64,000 nt of DNA from Diprion similis (lineage: Eukaryota; Arthropoda; Insecta; Hymenoptera; Diprionidae), in the NCBI RefSeq assembly GCF_021155765.1, contig NC_060113.1:3759001-3823000 (forward strand), in the 5' to 3' direction. The notes beneath the pieces are model-generated. The model worked only from the letters and a program-made list of their open reading frames with translations, had not been told where the DNA came from and made no database searches. Each line of letters begins with the position of its first letter. Positions within the stretch are counted from its first letter, which is position 1. The translations under genes were made by a program, and so were the position numbers. This document shows positions 27,210 through 39,222 of this stretch, in pieces.

Positions 27210-28006
27210 GACGTACAGGCGAGTGAATTTGAATCGATTCAATCAAAGCTCGATGTTATTTGAACGAAACTGAAGCAATAATAAAAGATCGAATTAATTA
27301 TCCGGGTTAAAATCCGGTGACGATTTATCATTGAGAGTCGAACGCGATCGACTTTCGCCAATTTTGGGGTTGAGGATAACTGCGTTAGGCTGAGCCTCGG
27401 GGAAAGATTTTCCTATAACGTATGAAGACTCGTAAATTCTTGGGAATAATTATAATAAGGGTGAAATTTTAACCAAAAATCTGGGATTTTATGCCACGCG
27501 AGGTCCTTTCAATTCCCCTTTTAGAGTAATTTAATTTTGTTAATTAGTTAGAAACGCGCGTCCGGAATCGCCCGCTGACCGAGAAGTTGCTGCAAGCTCG
27601 AAGCTCCAGAGGCGCCATCCTCGTCTGACGACGGCGTCGCGTCGTCGAGGCTGCGAATTCCTTGGCATTCCATTTATTGCTAGAATTATACTCTCTCCTC
27701 TCGCCGTGGAATAAAGACGGGTTTTAATGATTGTTGGCTGGAGTGACTTGGCGCGTATTAGCTTACGTTGAAACTTGATCAAGGCTTCATTAGCATTACA
27801 TCGCATTCTGATATGGATATAAAAAATCAAGCAGTCAAGAGTCGCGATAAATTTTCTACTCCGAAAAACTCACGCGATTTTCGATGAAATTTAGGACATA
27901 AAATTTATCCAGCAGCTCCGGGATACGGAAATCTGCAGAAACGGATACGCGGGTCGGGAAACCTGTTTTAAAATTGACAAGGCGAGACTCTTCACGACGA
28001 AATAAT
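27210..28006. other. Gene-free spacer with a GC-rich patch
   Basis: A CpG-rich patch at about 27550-27665 includes a GACGACGGCGTCGCGTCGTC near-palindrome. The 96-codon minus-strand frame across it has no recognisable domain. Confidence 0.4.
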
Positions 28007-28538
28007 TTAAGGGGACTAGGCAGCGCGGAAATAGGCCGAAAATGGGATGAAATTTGATAAACGTAGAAAAATAAATAAGATTTATTGTAATAAGAACAAT
28101 AAATTTATTTTTTTACATAGCCGTTGATTCACTTTGTAGAAAAAGTTGGTGTCTTTATTTAAAAAGAAAAAAATCAAGGCGATATCTTAAAGCGTTTTTG
28201 TGTTATCTTGGCCAAACTAATGACAAACATTGATAAGATAAAAACGCGTGTTATGTAAATATGTACCACCTGCGAATGCACGATTGTCTTCAACACTCAA
28301 TATCTTGCTTTATTATTATAATTTTTTTCACACGTACTACTGATTTTCATCGACAAAAAGTGAGAATTAACTTCAGATATAACAAAGATTACGTGGGTTT
28401 TTTCAATAGTTTGTAAAGGCGAATTAAATTTTTTTTACGCCGAAATGTTTGGAAGAGATTGTAGTAACGGAATACAAAAATAAATTGAAAAAAAAAAGAC
28501 GGAAAAGTTCGACATTTTTCAATGCCTGGTCCCCTTAA
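28007..28538. mobile_element. TTAA-flanked MITE with GGGGACTAGGCA termini
   Basis: A TTAA (28007-28010) is followed by GGGGACTAGGCA. The right end is its inverse with one mismatch, TGCCTGGTCCCC, followed by TTAA (28535-28538). The element body is 524 bp (28011-28534) and has no credible open frame. Precise TTAA duplication is the mark of the piggyBac superfamily, so this is probably a non-autonomous derivative, although the terminal bases are not the textbook CCCT. Confidence 0.75.
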
Positions 28539-31500
28539 AAATAGATCGTGACCAAAGCATGAAGGGTAATTTTTACGCGGCATATGCATTATACATGCCT
28601 CGGGAATTCAGCTCACCTTGTAAAAAATAATCAAGTCTAATGAGTAAGCGATGCATATTTGATATCCCGCTTGAAGCCCTCAGTGCATTTTTTACACGTT
28701 CAAAGCTTCTCACATGGCTGGGTAAAGTTTTTTCCGCACATGCGGCGAAACACTTCACTTTGAGGGACAAGACTTTTGCTTTTATCGCGCGTTTTACCAT
28801 CAGAAAGTAGAGTTTTCCGACCTCGAGATGCGTCGCGAAATGAATCTGCAACGTTTCACGAGAGGATCAAGTGCGGAGGATCAAGACGATAAAAACTCGG
28901 CTCCAATTTTTTTCTCCAGTAGATATTGAAGTTCAGAATCTTGGCAAAGTTTGAACCCCACCCCCCGATTTTCTCACCTTCGGAAAAACTCATTTCCAAC
29001 GATTTCCCGAAGAATCGAAAATCCGAGATCAGTTTTTGCCGCAGCTACCTCGATCGAGTTCCGATGAAAGGAAAAGACGCGATGTCACCTCAGCGTTTCA
29101 CTGCATATACCAATCAACGTGCGGAAATCTCAAAGTTGAAACTTACGAGACTCGTTATTTGTTTTCCGGACGATTGACTGGCCGAAAAGCCTCGCGTTTT
29201 ACCTCTCAATTCACTGTCCGATTTATAAGCTCGAGCTTCGATGCGACTTTCACACTTCGACAAACTGCGCAGCCATAGATCCCCGTGTAAAATGAAATAT
29301 CGATGCCTCGATTTGCGCCATATTGGAAGGAAAGCTTCCCTCACGCGTGAGCTTATTCAATCTACATTACGCAATGCTCCAACCCCGTAGCATCGTGAAG
29401 GTAATCAGTGCAGAAGGGAAAAACTTCTCATTCCCTTATTTTTTCCCGGTCGGTATAGCAACGGCAGACATATGGTAGGTATATATACTATATATAAGTA
29501 CATACGGGTAATTCCATGCGCATCCTGGAAGCAGCGTCTGACTCTCGCCATTTTTGATTTTATTTAAAATTTTTCCTGCAATTTTCTCAACTCTGAAACG
29601 GTACTCTGAATTTATTCACATTTTACATTCAACTGCTCAACTGTTTCATTATGAAGTTGATGATTAACAAAAAAAAAAAAAAAAAAGTTGAACGTGCCAA
29701 AAAAATAGACAAAAATCATTGCACAATGAAACTGGTCTAGAAATGTTCTGAGTAAAAAATCGAAGCTTTGAGAATATTTCGGGTATTTTCAGAACGTTCA
29801 GACGATGTTTGAGCTGAGCAAAAAAATTTAAAGTAGTGGAAGAAAATGGATGAAAGTCAGCCCATTATGGGCCCGGTCTTGGAATGTTGGGAATAGAAAT
29901 CACTTTCAATATTTAAAAAAACAAGGCCTAAAATCAGAACAAAATGTTCAGTTTTAATACGAATAATTATGTTAAATTATTATCTAGCTTTCTCGAGAAA
30001 AAGTAATCATAAATTCAAGTTTAGAAAATTATTTGACTTTGACGAGTTGAGAGTAAAGCACAACTTGAAACGTTTCGCGTTACGAGCTGTGCAATTACTC
30101 GATTAAATGATCTCCGAATAATTCATATTTAATAAAATTTTCATGTGGTTAATTTAATCCCTTGTTATTTAAAAAATTTCAGGGGCCCACTTTGCCCCCA
30201 AATTTTTTGAGATATGAAAATCTTTAAGATGCCCACTTTGCCCCACCCTCCCCTACGTATAAGAATAAAATGATGAAACGCTGTAAAAACAAGATCATAG
30301 CCAGCGAGAGATAAAGAAAGAAAGGGAACTGCACGGCACGCCTGTTATCGGAAGGAAACGACTGGCGAACAATGGCTGAACAATGGCTGAATTTTTGCTC
30401 ACGTGTGTTGAACAAGGCCTCTCTGTGCAACGGAACGAGACCCCGAGTCGAATTGAAGTTTCTCCTGCAACGTCGGCGTTCAGGGAGTACCGCAAATGAA
30501 CAACGTGTGCCGACCAACGATGGTAGAACCCGCAGAGCACAATGAGGGTTGCTTCAAGATACCCATCTTATCTGGTAGCAAAGCTCTACGCCGGCAGCTA
30601 GGTTGTGGCCTACATTTCATACTGCGTCACATCGCAGATAAAACGGCTTATTTTATGTGTCTAATACGCACACGTAGTCACACCTTGAAAGGTTTGATCT
30701 CACTTCCTCATTTCCGGTCCGCGATATTTTCACCTTGCGGATTTACGGGCTGCTGATAACGCGACGCGTTATGCCGGAATACCCGCTTGGCTCAGATTTT
30801 ACCAAGTGTAAAAATCGACCGAAATATATTGCGAAAGGTGTGCAGATTTCTTTGGAACAATTCTTTTTTCGTCTCCCGCTAAATCATGGCTAATCGTAAG
30901 TCTGCACATGGCAATTTTCCAGCAACGAGGAATAACCCAGACCCATAATGCTCACCGATTATTTCCATCAACCATTTTTTAAATAAACGTCCAGTTTGTG
31001 TCTCTTTCTTTCCCTCTCTTGTTTTTTCTTTCATCGATAAACTATCGTGATTTAAGAGCTGTTTGACGATGTTCGATTCCTGTATTTAGTCTCTCTTTAT
31101 TTATAATGTGAAAGTTTTCAAAACTAGAGGATCAAATATTACCTTTATCGCACGGAGGCGAACGGTGTCGAGTGTCAGGCAAGAGTGAGCCTGTGGCTAT
31201 AGTAAGCTATGTAACTCAAGATAATAAAGCTTTAGATCAGATAATAAAGAAGAGAAACACAAGTCGAGAAGTTTTCGGTTTATCGCAATTAGTGGCAAAA
31301 GATAGAATCATTAAACGGTCATCGTTTTCGCGAAGGATTACAAATTAAAATCGATGTAAAGTAGAGTTTGATTTGCACCGAGGAAAGTTGAAACGGAATT
31401 AAAAGAAGTAAAAATTTGAATCCATCCGATGTGAGGTACAATCCTGATGAACAGACATTCGAGCATCGGCATCTCTTGTAGAATTTCCGTTTATTTCACT

Positions 31501-34500
31501 CCATACTTATTGTTAGACCGTTTTAGCCACGTCTGCATGGCGGATTCGCGAGCTTTGGAGTTTGGATTTATAACTCGCAAGCACACTCCGGAGTAAAGTT
31601 CACTCGAGTTCAAGCTTTATAAGAGAGAAGGGGCGGCCATCTTGCCGCGTAGAAGCGTCGATCGACACTCGTGGCTCCGACGAGGTGGGTACTTACTCAG
31701 CGGAGCTGGAAAATTTCCTCCCCTTTACTTTCCACATCCTCTCAGCTCGTGCAGAGTCACCGCAAAATTGTTCATCTTACAATACCGCGAAGCTTTTGTT
31801 CTCGCAGGCCCGACGAGTAGCCAATGGATGAAAGTTTTTCCACACCTATGAGATGATCCTATAAATATATCCGCGAGGGTTGTTCAGGTGTCAGGAAATT
31901 CCGTTTACCTGAAAGAGAAAATAAAAAGTTGGAGTAAATAGTTACGAGGTACAAAATGATGGCAGTTCGATTTTTTATCGCTCCGTTTTTATCGATCCTG
32001 GGTGAAAAATAAGCAAGAAGTCCTTGAGGAACCGATCGGTATTTCTCCGGGTAAGGAAAAGAATTTGATAGCGGAACTCAGGCGTCGGAATAAAATTGAG
32101 AGGCTTGTCGCTATGTGAAGCCCGATGTAAAAGTTTTCTGCAATTCTTCGAAGACGCCGAGAGCCAGGAGACTTTTACGACCCTTGAGTATATCTAATAG
32201 CTGCACCAGAAGACGTCGCAACGTTAAAGTTGAACGCGATATACACTTTTCTTGATTTTCTCCATTCTCAACCGGGCACAAATAAGATTCTTCATTTTAG
32301 AACGGATGAAAAACGAAAGAAAATTGTAGAACAGAGGGTTGAAAGCTGCGACTAACAACGTCAAGTAAGTTCGTTTTGATGAAAGGAATTTCTTACCCGA
32401 AAGCATGGGTAACAACTTAAGCCCCCGAAATTGAAAGTGAAAAAAAGGTTAGACTGTGAACAATCGTGGACGTATTATTTTTTCTTAATTCTTTCCCAGC
32501 GATCGATTTTTCCAAGGTTATTAAGAAGTTGACGAGTTTTTTTTTGTTTTGTTCTTCACTCCAAACAAATTGCGATGTTTAATTATTATTTTTATTATTG
32601 TTATTATTACTCTACACCGCAAGGAGGGATTATTCCAATAAAATTGAAACCTAGTGACTTAGAATTTACTGTTTAATCCCGATTCTATCCTTTTTTAATC
32701 AATGTTTAAAAATTAAAATTAACCATGTAGCACGTGACTTGAAGTTTGGAGGTAAATCAAAGGAACCAATGATCCGTTACAAAATAAATTATAGTCTCTT
32801 AATTGCCTCCACCATTCATGCCAAGTTGGCGAAACGATGTAACCACGTATATCGCACAAGTGATACGAAAATCTTTCCCGCTCACGTTCAAAGAAATTTA
32901 GAAAGGATGAAGGAATTCAATTCAGCACTGTATTTACAAAGCTCACAGAGTTTGAGCCCTTTGGCGAAGCCCTAATTCTCTCGACAATTGCCAACCTCGC
33001 TAAAATTTACGATGCTAGTAGAATATTCAGCCCCAAGAGTAACCGAGCTTATCAAATTTCCATGCATCATTTCGTGTTCATCTTTCTCTCTTTTACTCCT
33101 CCTGTCAACCGTCATCAATATTCGCTGTCAATTTTCAATCTTGATATATATGTGTGTGATGTTCAGCTTTCGAGGATGATGTTTTCCATAGTTTTGTGAC
33201 AAATGCTTTCATTTCACCTGTTTGAGGAATGACCAGACATTGTAAATTCGATTAGAAAACTAGGGCTTTTGCACCTGATTTTTAAATCAACTTTGAATAG
33301 GTGCTTTTGATACGAAAGGGTTCGTCGATAACCAGCGATTGTTTTTCAACGAACTTGATATCTCTTAAAACGGACTCATTTCACTCGAAACAATGTTTTT
33401 CGACCAGTTTGGTCAAGAAATTTCGACGAAATTCGGTGAGCATTTGATTCTAAACACGCAGTTTTTCCCACGAAATAAAATCATTAGCACGCCAACTAAA
33501 TAACGACGCGACGTGCTAAAGTTTGATAAAATCGCGATAAATATAGCGGGAAAAATGAAATACCGTGTCGAAATAAGAATTTTTTCAATTTCCAAGATAA
33601 ATGAGGTGAAACGTCGAGGCTCGTCGAGATTCGAATGGTCTACATAATAACTCAGCCAACCATACAGACCATTTTTCAAATTTCAAACCTCCAAATAAAG
33701 ATCAAACCTAAACGTTGCGGTTATTCACTGAGCTTTCCGTGTCAATAGCAGCTATTCAAGCCTGACTTAAAAATCAAGCACGAAAGGGTAAAGCACCACC
33801 CTTAAAAAGTTGGAGCGTGTAAAATGTGCAAGTACTTGTGGGTGCAAAGGCGGACGAATATCGTGATCCGTATCATTTATTCGACTTTAAAATCAAGTGG
33901 AAGCACGTCTTTACGCCGATATCGCGTGCTGGATTCCTTTAAAAGTAGCCCCTTTAGTCGATTATACTCGTATATTTCCCAAATTTGAGTTGTTCAGCCT
34001 CGCTTTACTTATATTGTATGAAATCTGCCTTGTGCAGGTCACTCGGGCGCTGTGTAATCAAGATTTTCAATCTTCCAGGCTCCGCCCGTCACGATTTCTT
34101 GGGCAAAAAAGTAGAGAGTGAAGTGGGTAAATTGAATGAAGCAGTGATATGGACCTTTAATTATTCTATTCATCAAAATGATATGTGCAATTTTTTTTAT
34201 CATTTTTCACGTAGCTACGATTTCGTAAGTTGCAAAAATTCATTCTTGCTTCACTGCCCATTGATTGAAATCAAAAGAAATTTCAATTGCTAATTTTTCG
34301 AAGGTATTCCAATTAGATTTCAACTTCTTTACGATCTGTAATAATAATTTATAACTTGAGACCAGACGTGATTTCTAGCGATTTGGAAGTACGAAGACAT
34401 CAAAATTTGTATGGAAAGATTTTAAGTTTCGAGACCTTTTACGTCACCGATTCGAAGAGCCAATTAATTGTCTTGGTTGAAGTCAGCGTCAACGGAAGCT

Positions 34501-36480
34501 CGGCATCCTTGGGCAGACAAAAGTTGGAAGGTTTCAAGCTTTGCCAAATTCCCTTTGACATGATATATCTACCTGGGCGTGAAAGGACAGGAGATCGTTT
34601 GATCACTCAGCTACGATTTTGCAACGTACCTATAATATTCCTCCGCCGAGTGGAGTGAGCTTGCAAATAACATCACGCAGCACGTGCCAAGTATAATATT
34701 TGCAAGGTCCGATCAACGACGGAGGCTATAATACATGACATCTGAACCGGAAGTTGATAAAATTCCAATTTTCTGAGAAAGGGATTGATCCGTCAGCGGA
34801 AGACCCAGCTTCAAAAGCAACTCGTTTATCATCATTCTTCAAGCGAAATAAGGACGGAATCGCCATTGCGTGATCCGAAAGGGCATAATTCCGAATATTA
34901 TTTTCTTGCGAAACTTGGAATAAATGACGGCTTAAGGTTTCGAAAATTCAAATTACGACAGAGCAAAGAAACTTTGACTTGTACGAGTTACGCCTTTTCG
35001 GAATTTTGCACTTTCAGAACTTTGACACGCTGGGTTTCGGGTCATTTTGCAAAGCCAATTCCTACTCACGCTTCGCGATTAGCCGCCGGCGGGATCTAGA
35101 TACTAATTTTCCGTTTATTCGCTGTGTTGTGAACAATAGAACTCCCGAACTGTAACGATAATTAATCATCAGCCGGCTAAACGCATGGCGTAACTGTGAA
35201 ACCCTTTGGGGTTGTTTCAACTCCACGACAATCAGAGTCGCTTAAGCGAGTAGCTTTGCACGCGCGTGTGCATTTGCAGATACGCACCCAGATAATTTTG
35301 CTTCGCCGGAATTCCACAAGGGGGGATAAACCGAATGGAGCTTTTGTCTTCGTTCAAGTTCGCGGGAGGAAATGACACATGTAGGAGCTTTGGATAAACA
35401 GATAAACGAGGGATTCTCCATATGCGGTTTGCTTATTATTATTAAAAATAACTATATCGGTGGTAAATCCAGGATCGATTGACTGCTATTTTTTCAGTCA
35501 AGTTCCGTGCTGATCTGTTGGTCTAATCTCATATTTGATGATTTTCAACTTTTTGATAATCGTCACGATGCAGTTCGTAAAAAATACTGAATGTGAAATC
35601 ATTTAGTTTTTATTGGAGAGATGATTCTTCAGAAGCTGTTCTTCGAATTCCGTTTCTTTCTAAAGTGCCAACTTTTTCATTACCAAGAGTTTGAAAGCTT
35701 CAGAAAGCGAAAGTCACTTTAAATAAGCTTGCTTCAAGGGATCTTGTAATTATTGAAAATTCCAACCACTTGCACATATACATACGAGTATATCTGTATA
35801 TTATGAGTTAGTTCTATGACATCTCCGGCTCGGAAAGTTTAAAATAAATCTTTTTCAAGCTATCTGAAAGCGGCAGTAAATAAAAATTTCTATACATTTG
35901 CAGTTTCGTTTCTTTAAACATAATGGCGATGAGAATTTTACGGTGCTTTTTACTTTCTGCCGGAGATAAAATGCGATTATGAAGATTAGCGAGTTAAAAC
36001 TTGACACCTTTTATGCGATCATTTTATTACGAGATAGTCACACGTTGAGTATTTCTTTGCTTACTTGTCTAGAGTTCAATTCCAAAGCTAATCGGGATGG
36101 AACGAGTGAATAAGAGGGTGAATAAATAAAGTCCACAATTTCGCGAGAGATAAAAGAGCACTTGCTTCAGCACAAAAATCCTCACGGTTTAGAGAAAAAA
36201 TCCGAAGCAAGTACAGTATTCCTTCAACAAAAATCAATTCGTTAGGCTACAGAGTAATAAATTGGCTAGCGCGTTCCTTATTAAACAAATCAATTTAAAT
36301 TGAATAATCATTCAACAATCTCAATCTACCCTGCCAAGTATGTACAACTCATCAACACCCCGCATCTCAGGTCACGAAAAAGTGGACCCCATTCCCACAA
36401 CCAACCCTAAAAACGCGATCCTTAAAACTACGTGAGATGGAAAGAACTCGACACCCAACCGAGCGCAGGAAAAACGCGGT
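28539..36480. other. Long gene-free spacer
   Basis: Open frames of 60-104 codons (for example plus 34356-34658 and 34785-35099) show no domain, no codon bias like the confident genes and no splice support. It contains an isolated GGGTAATTCCATGCGCATCC terminus-like sequence (29509) and a lone G/C-rich MITE terminus ending near 30255. It also has (ATT)n near 32585-32610. It may be intron of a gene whose exons lie outside or were not recognised. Confidence 0.45.
30180..30255. mobile_element. Isolated terminus related to the 6679 element
   Basis: The sequence ending near 30255 reads, inverted, TAGGGGAGGGTGGGGCAAAG then TGGGC and CTTAAAGATTTT. This is close to the left end of the element at 6679. 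A second, inner copy of GGGGCAAAGTGGGC occurs just inside. No partner end was identified to the left, so this is probably a truncated copy. Confidence 0.4.
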
Positions 36481-36547
36481 AATCGCACGTGCGAGTAGAA
36501 TAGGAAGATTTACCAGTACGTCCTACCTACTCGAGCGCTCGATTTTA

Positions 36548-36660
36548 AGTGATTAGCGCGCGCGCGTGCGCCCGCTAGACCCTGTTTGCGCACAGCGCGC
36601 CACCATGCGGCGCGTACCCGCAACGCCGCGAGGTACCAACGGGTCCGCAAGATTTGAAAG
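36548..36660. promoter_or_regulatory. CpG-rich spot upstream of the first two-pass membrane gene
   Basis: A GCGCGCGCGTGCGC alternating run (36556-36571) and dense CpG stand out in AT-rich DNA 1.3 kb upstream of the 37.9 kb coding exon. A plus-strand ATG at 36605 in a GCCACCATGC context is followed by a possible donor (GAG then GTACCA) 28 nt later. Joining that to the 37918 acceptor would be out of frame, so any such exon is more likely 5'UTR. The link to the gene is by position only. Confidence 0.3.
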
Positions 36661-36789
36661 CGAACAGTATTCATAAAATCGAGGTAAAAAGATGAATTTC
36701 CTAAAATGAAAGAGAGAAAAAAGAAATTGTAAAGTAGAAAACGAGAAGTTGAGTATCAATTTTTCATCTCACATATTTTCAAAGTTGTT

Positions 36790-37064
36790 GGGGGGGGGGG
36801 GGGGGGGGGCTACAGTGAAATTTTGATAATATCTAGTGTTTGAAACGACTAAAAAAAGATGCGATTAAAAATTCCTCACAGAAAAATTTATGTCATGGTA
36901 GTTTCCAAAAGTTCCTTGTGAATTTTTTTTTTTTTTTTTTTTTTCAGGACACATACTACCGTAATATAAATTTTTCTGAAAGGAATTTTTGATCACATCT
37001 TTGTAAGTCAATTGAGAAAATAAAAAAACCTCGATATCACCGAAATTTCACCGAAGTCCCCCCC
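36790..37064. mobile_element. Whole-element foldback MITE capped by poly-G/poly-C
   Basis: A 20-base G run (36790-36809) leads into CTACAGTGAAATTTTGATAA. The right end, inverted, reads GGGGGGGACTTCGGTGAAAT then TTCGGTGATATCGAGG. Pairing continues inward: GATGCGATTAAAAATTCCTC pairs with GATGTGATCAAAAATTCCTT, and both arms reach AGAAAAATTTAT and GGTAG. The 275 bp element is therefore a near-complete hairpin with arms of about 120 bp and a T-rich loop. Confidence 0.75.
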
Positions 37065-37917
37065 TTAAGGATCTGGTATATTCCGACGATTTTCCTTTGG
37101 GATGACTGATTTTAAAAATAATATTATTTCCTGAAATTCTACCAACAATGAGAAATTTTTTCCCTGACATTGGGTACAATCGTGTATACAATTTATGGAA
37201 ATTGCACCGCTGATCTTGATTTCGATAAGTGATAAATTCTGCCACAATGAATATAATTTTGGAAAAATTATAGTAATTACAGAAAAAAAATTTCTCACGG
37301 AATGAAATCCAACGAATTAACGACTTTCAAAGGTATACTCTTATACATATTTTAAGTTAATAATCGGTACGTAATTTTTCTTTATCCTTACTTCTATGGA
37401 TTCATTTTAGGAGAATCATCATTCTAGTCTGGAACCATGCTAGACTCGTTACTATTTCTCACATGTGTAATATGCACATCTTAAAATAATACTGGCGTGC
37501 ATGATCGCGTATTGTGTACCTATGTGTTGTGTAGATTATACTTTCATAGTATGTTTATAACAATTATATTTATATATATATATATATATATGTATATTGT
37601 ATATATATGTATATATATATGTATATAAACGTGTGTAAAATCGCTGATACGATATATATATATATAACACAGCGAGACCTGCAGCGTGCATCCTGTAACT
37701 ATCGGTCTGACGATCAAGGCGTAGAAACTAATTGCCGGATCCGTTTAAGAAAAACAAAAAAAAAACAAAAAAAAGAAAAAAGAAAGAAAGAAAAGAAAAT
37801 AAATGCAAAGTAAAATCGAAGAGTAATAAAAATCTAAAGAACGAATAAGACGAGACCCAATCAGAGACGCTATAGATCAAGAATTTGAATCTGACGGTTG
37901 TGTTTCCGGTGTTGCAG
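37065..37917. other. Putative intron upstream of the 37.9 kb coding exon
   Basis: It is AT-rich, with (TA)n/TGTATA tracts (37575-37625 and 37652-37665) and an A-rich run (37749-37805). It ends in a splice acceptor (GTGTTGCAG at 37909-37917). A 5' exon must lie upstream, but its donor was not identified. Confidence 0.5.
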
Positions 37918-37918
37918 G

Positions 37919-38803
37919 ATGTACACGGTGGGCTTGCACTCGGCGCTGGCGATCAAGCGTCAGCGCAAGCGTCGGGACGAGCAGCGTCGCGCCCGCGAGC
38001 GCCGTTACAGCGCCCAGAGCGGCGAGAGCGGTTTGACGTCACCGAGAGCATCGACTGGCTCGCTGGACCACCACCCCCGTCACCACCACGCGGCGCAGGT
38101 GCACCGAGCGGCGGGCGAGGGGGTGCTCGACTCGAAGGTGGTGACGTCGGTGGGGATGCTCCACATCGGCGTCGTCTTCCTGGTCCTGGGCGCCTTCCTC
38201 TTGGCGAGCGGTCTCCTCCCCGGCGACATGGCAAGCTGGAGTTCCAAGGGGAGCGGCGGCTGGTGGAACGAGCTCGTCGCGACGGGGATATTCGCCTCGG
38301 TGATGGGCATCTTCTTGATCGTCCTGAACAAGGTCATAGCCAAGAAGGAGGAGGACGACCTCGAGGAGTACGTCCAGCGACAGCTGACCAGATCCAGGTC
38401 AGGACATCGCTTGGAGCGCGACGTCGAGACCGGTGGTTTGACCACCCGACACGCGAGGCGTGCCAAGCAGCTCAAGGCCGTCGTCACGTCTTCCGGCACC
38501 CTCTCCGTCGACGAGACCGAGCCCAACGTCGACGGATCGCCGCCCCGAAGCCCCCCGCCTGCCTACTCGCCGCCCCCCGCCTCCGCGGCCGATCCTCAAC
38601 CCCAACCGGCGCATCTTCTCGAGCAGATAACCGAGGAGGAGGCGAACAACGACAGGATCGAGACCTCGACGACCCCCAGCGTCAGCCCCGGGTCACCCTG
38701 CGATACCCGAGAGTTGATACACCCCGACAACACATTCTGCAACCTCAATGGAAACCATCCGCAGGCTCACAGGCCGCTTTACGTTCACGTCTCGAGGATC
38801 TGA
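37919..38803 (+). CDS. Two-pass membrane protein with basic N-terminus and PPxY tail (paralogue A), 294 aa
   Basis: The ATG follows a splice acceptor (GTTGCAG ending 37917) by one base, and the coding part is one exon. Residues 1-30 are strongly basic (AIKRQRKRRDEQRRARERR). Residues 31-68 are Ser/His-rich. Membrane segments are at about 77-101 (LHIGVVFLVLGAFLLASGLL) and 118-138 (GIFASVMGIFLIVLNKVI). A short W-rich loop joins them (PGDMASWSSKGSGGWW). The tail has KKEEDDLEEYVQRQLTRSR, then SPPPAYSPPP with a PPxY motif (213-216, a potential Nedd4-type WW ligand), and ends YVHVSRI. Positive-inside logic puts both ends in the cytosol. A longer frame (370 codons) overlaps on the same strand but is an Arg/Pro/Gly-rich shadow without membrane segments. 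High GC at third positions supports the chosen frame. The family is not recognised. Its N-terminus and first membrane segment resemble the gene at 50450. Confidence 0.8.
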   Translation: MYTVGLHSALAIKRQRKRRDEQRRARERRYSAQSGESGLTSPRASTGSLDHHPRHHHAAQVHRAAGEGVLDSKVVTSVGMLHIGVVFLVLGAFLLASGLLPGDMASWSSKGSGGWWNELVATGIFASVMGIFLIVLNKVIAKKEEDDLEEYVQRQLTRSRSGHRLERDVETGGLTTRHARRAKQLKAVVTSSGTLSVDETEPNVDGSPPRSPPPAYSPPPASAADPQPQPAHLLEQITEEEANNDRIETSTTPSVSPGSPCDTRELIHPDNTFCNLNGNHPQAHRPLYVHVSRI

Positions 38804-39216
38804 AGGAGCCGGATTTGCCGGTTTTTTTAAGGGGATGGTTTTATGCGGCACTTTTTTTCTACCTATACATTTACCTTGTTCATATGCCTGTACTAATAAC
38901 TACGTCGCGCACTTGTCGAGTATCTCGTGTGTTTATCGTTGTTGTTCTTGTCGTCACACCTACACCTACTGCAGGCGTTTTCGTATTGGGTGTATAATTT
39001 TTCTACAGGCTGCAGTTGAGGCGTGTTTTCACGGTCACGGGGGAAACGGGGTTGGGATAGGAGAGCCGGGGATCGATAGGTTGTTAGAAAAGATGAATAA
39101 CCGTTTGAAATATCTACAACAATCTTATTTGCGTCAATGGCGGTGAATTCGATATCAAACCATCAAATGTAACAACAGTTTGCAATGAGAATAGATTTTA
39201 GGATCAGAACCTTTGA

Positions 39217-39222
39217 AATAAA
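39217..39222 (+). terminator. Candidate proximal poly(A) signal of paralogue A
   Basis: This is the first AATAAA downstream of the stop, 414 bases after it. More distal signals (for example in 45207-45245) are also available in the AT-rich tail, so the site actually used is unknown. Confidence 0.3.

Noticed and set aside
34356..35099. Two plus-strand frames of 100 and 104 codons
   Set aside because: They read plausibly in places but have no recognisable domain, and neither start nor splice context supports them.
37885..38997. 370-codon open frame overlapping paralogue A on the same strand
   Set aside because: It is longer than the chosen frame but is an Arg/Pro/Gly-rich shadow with no membrane segments or domain. 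The 294-aa frame has two membrane helices, a PPxY motif and GC-rich third positions.
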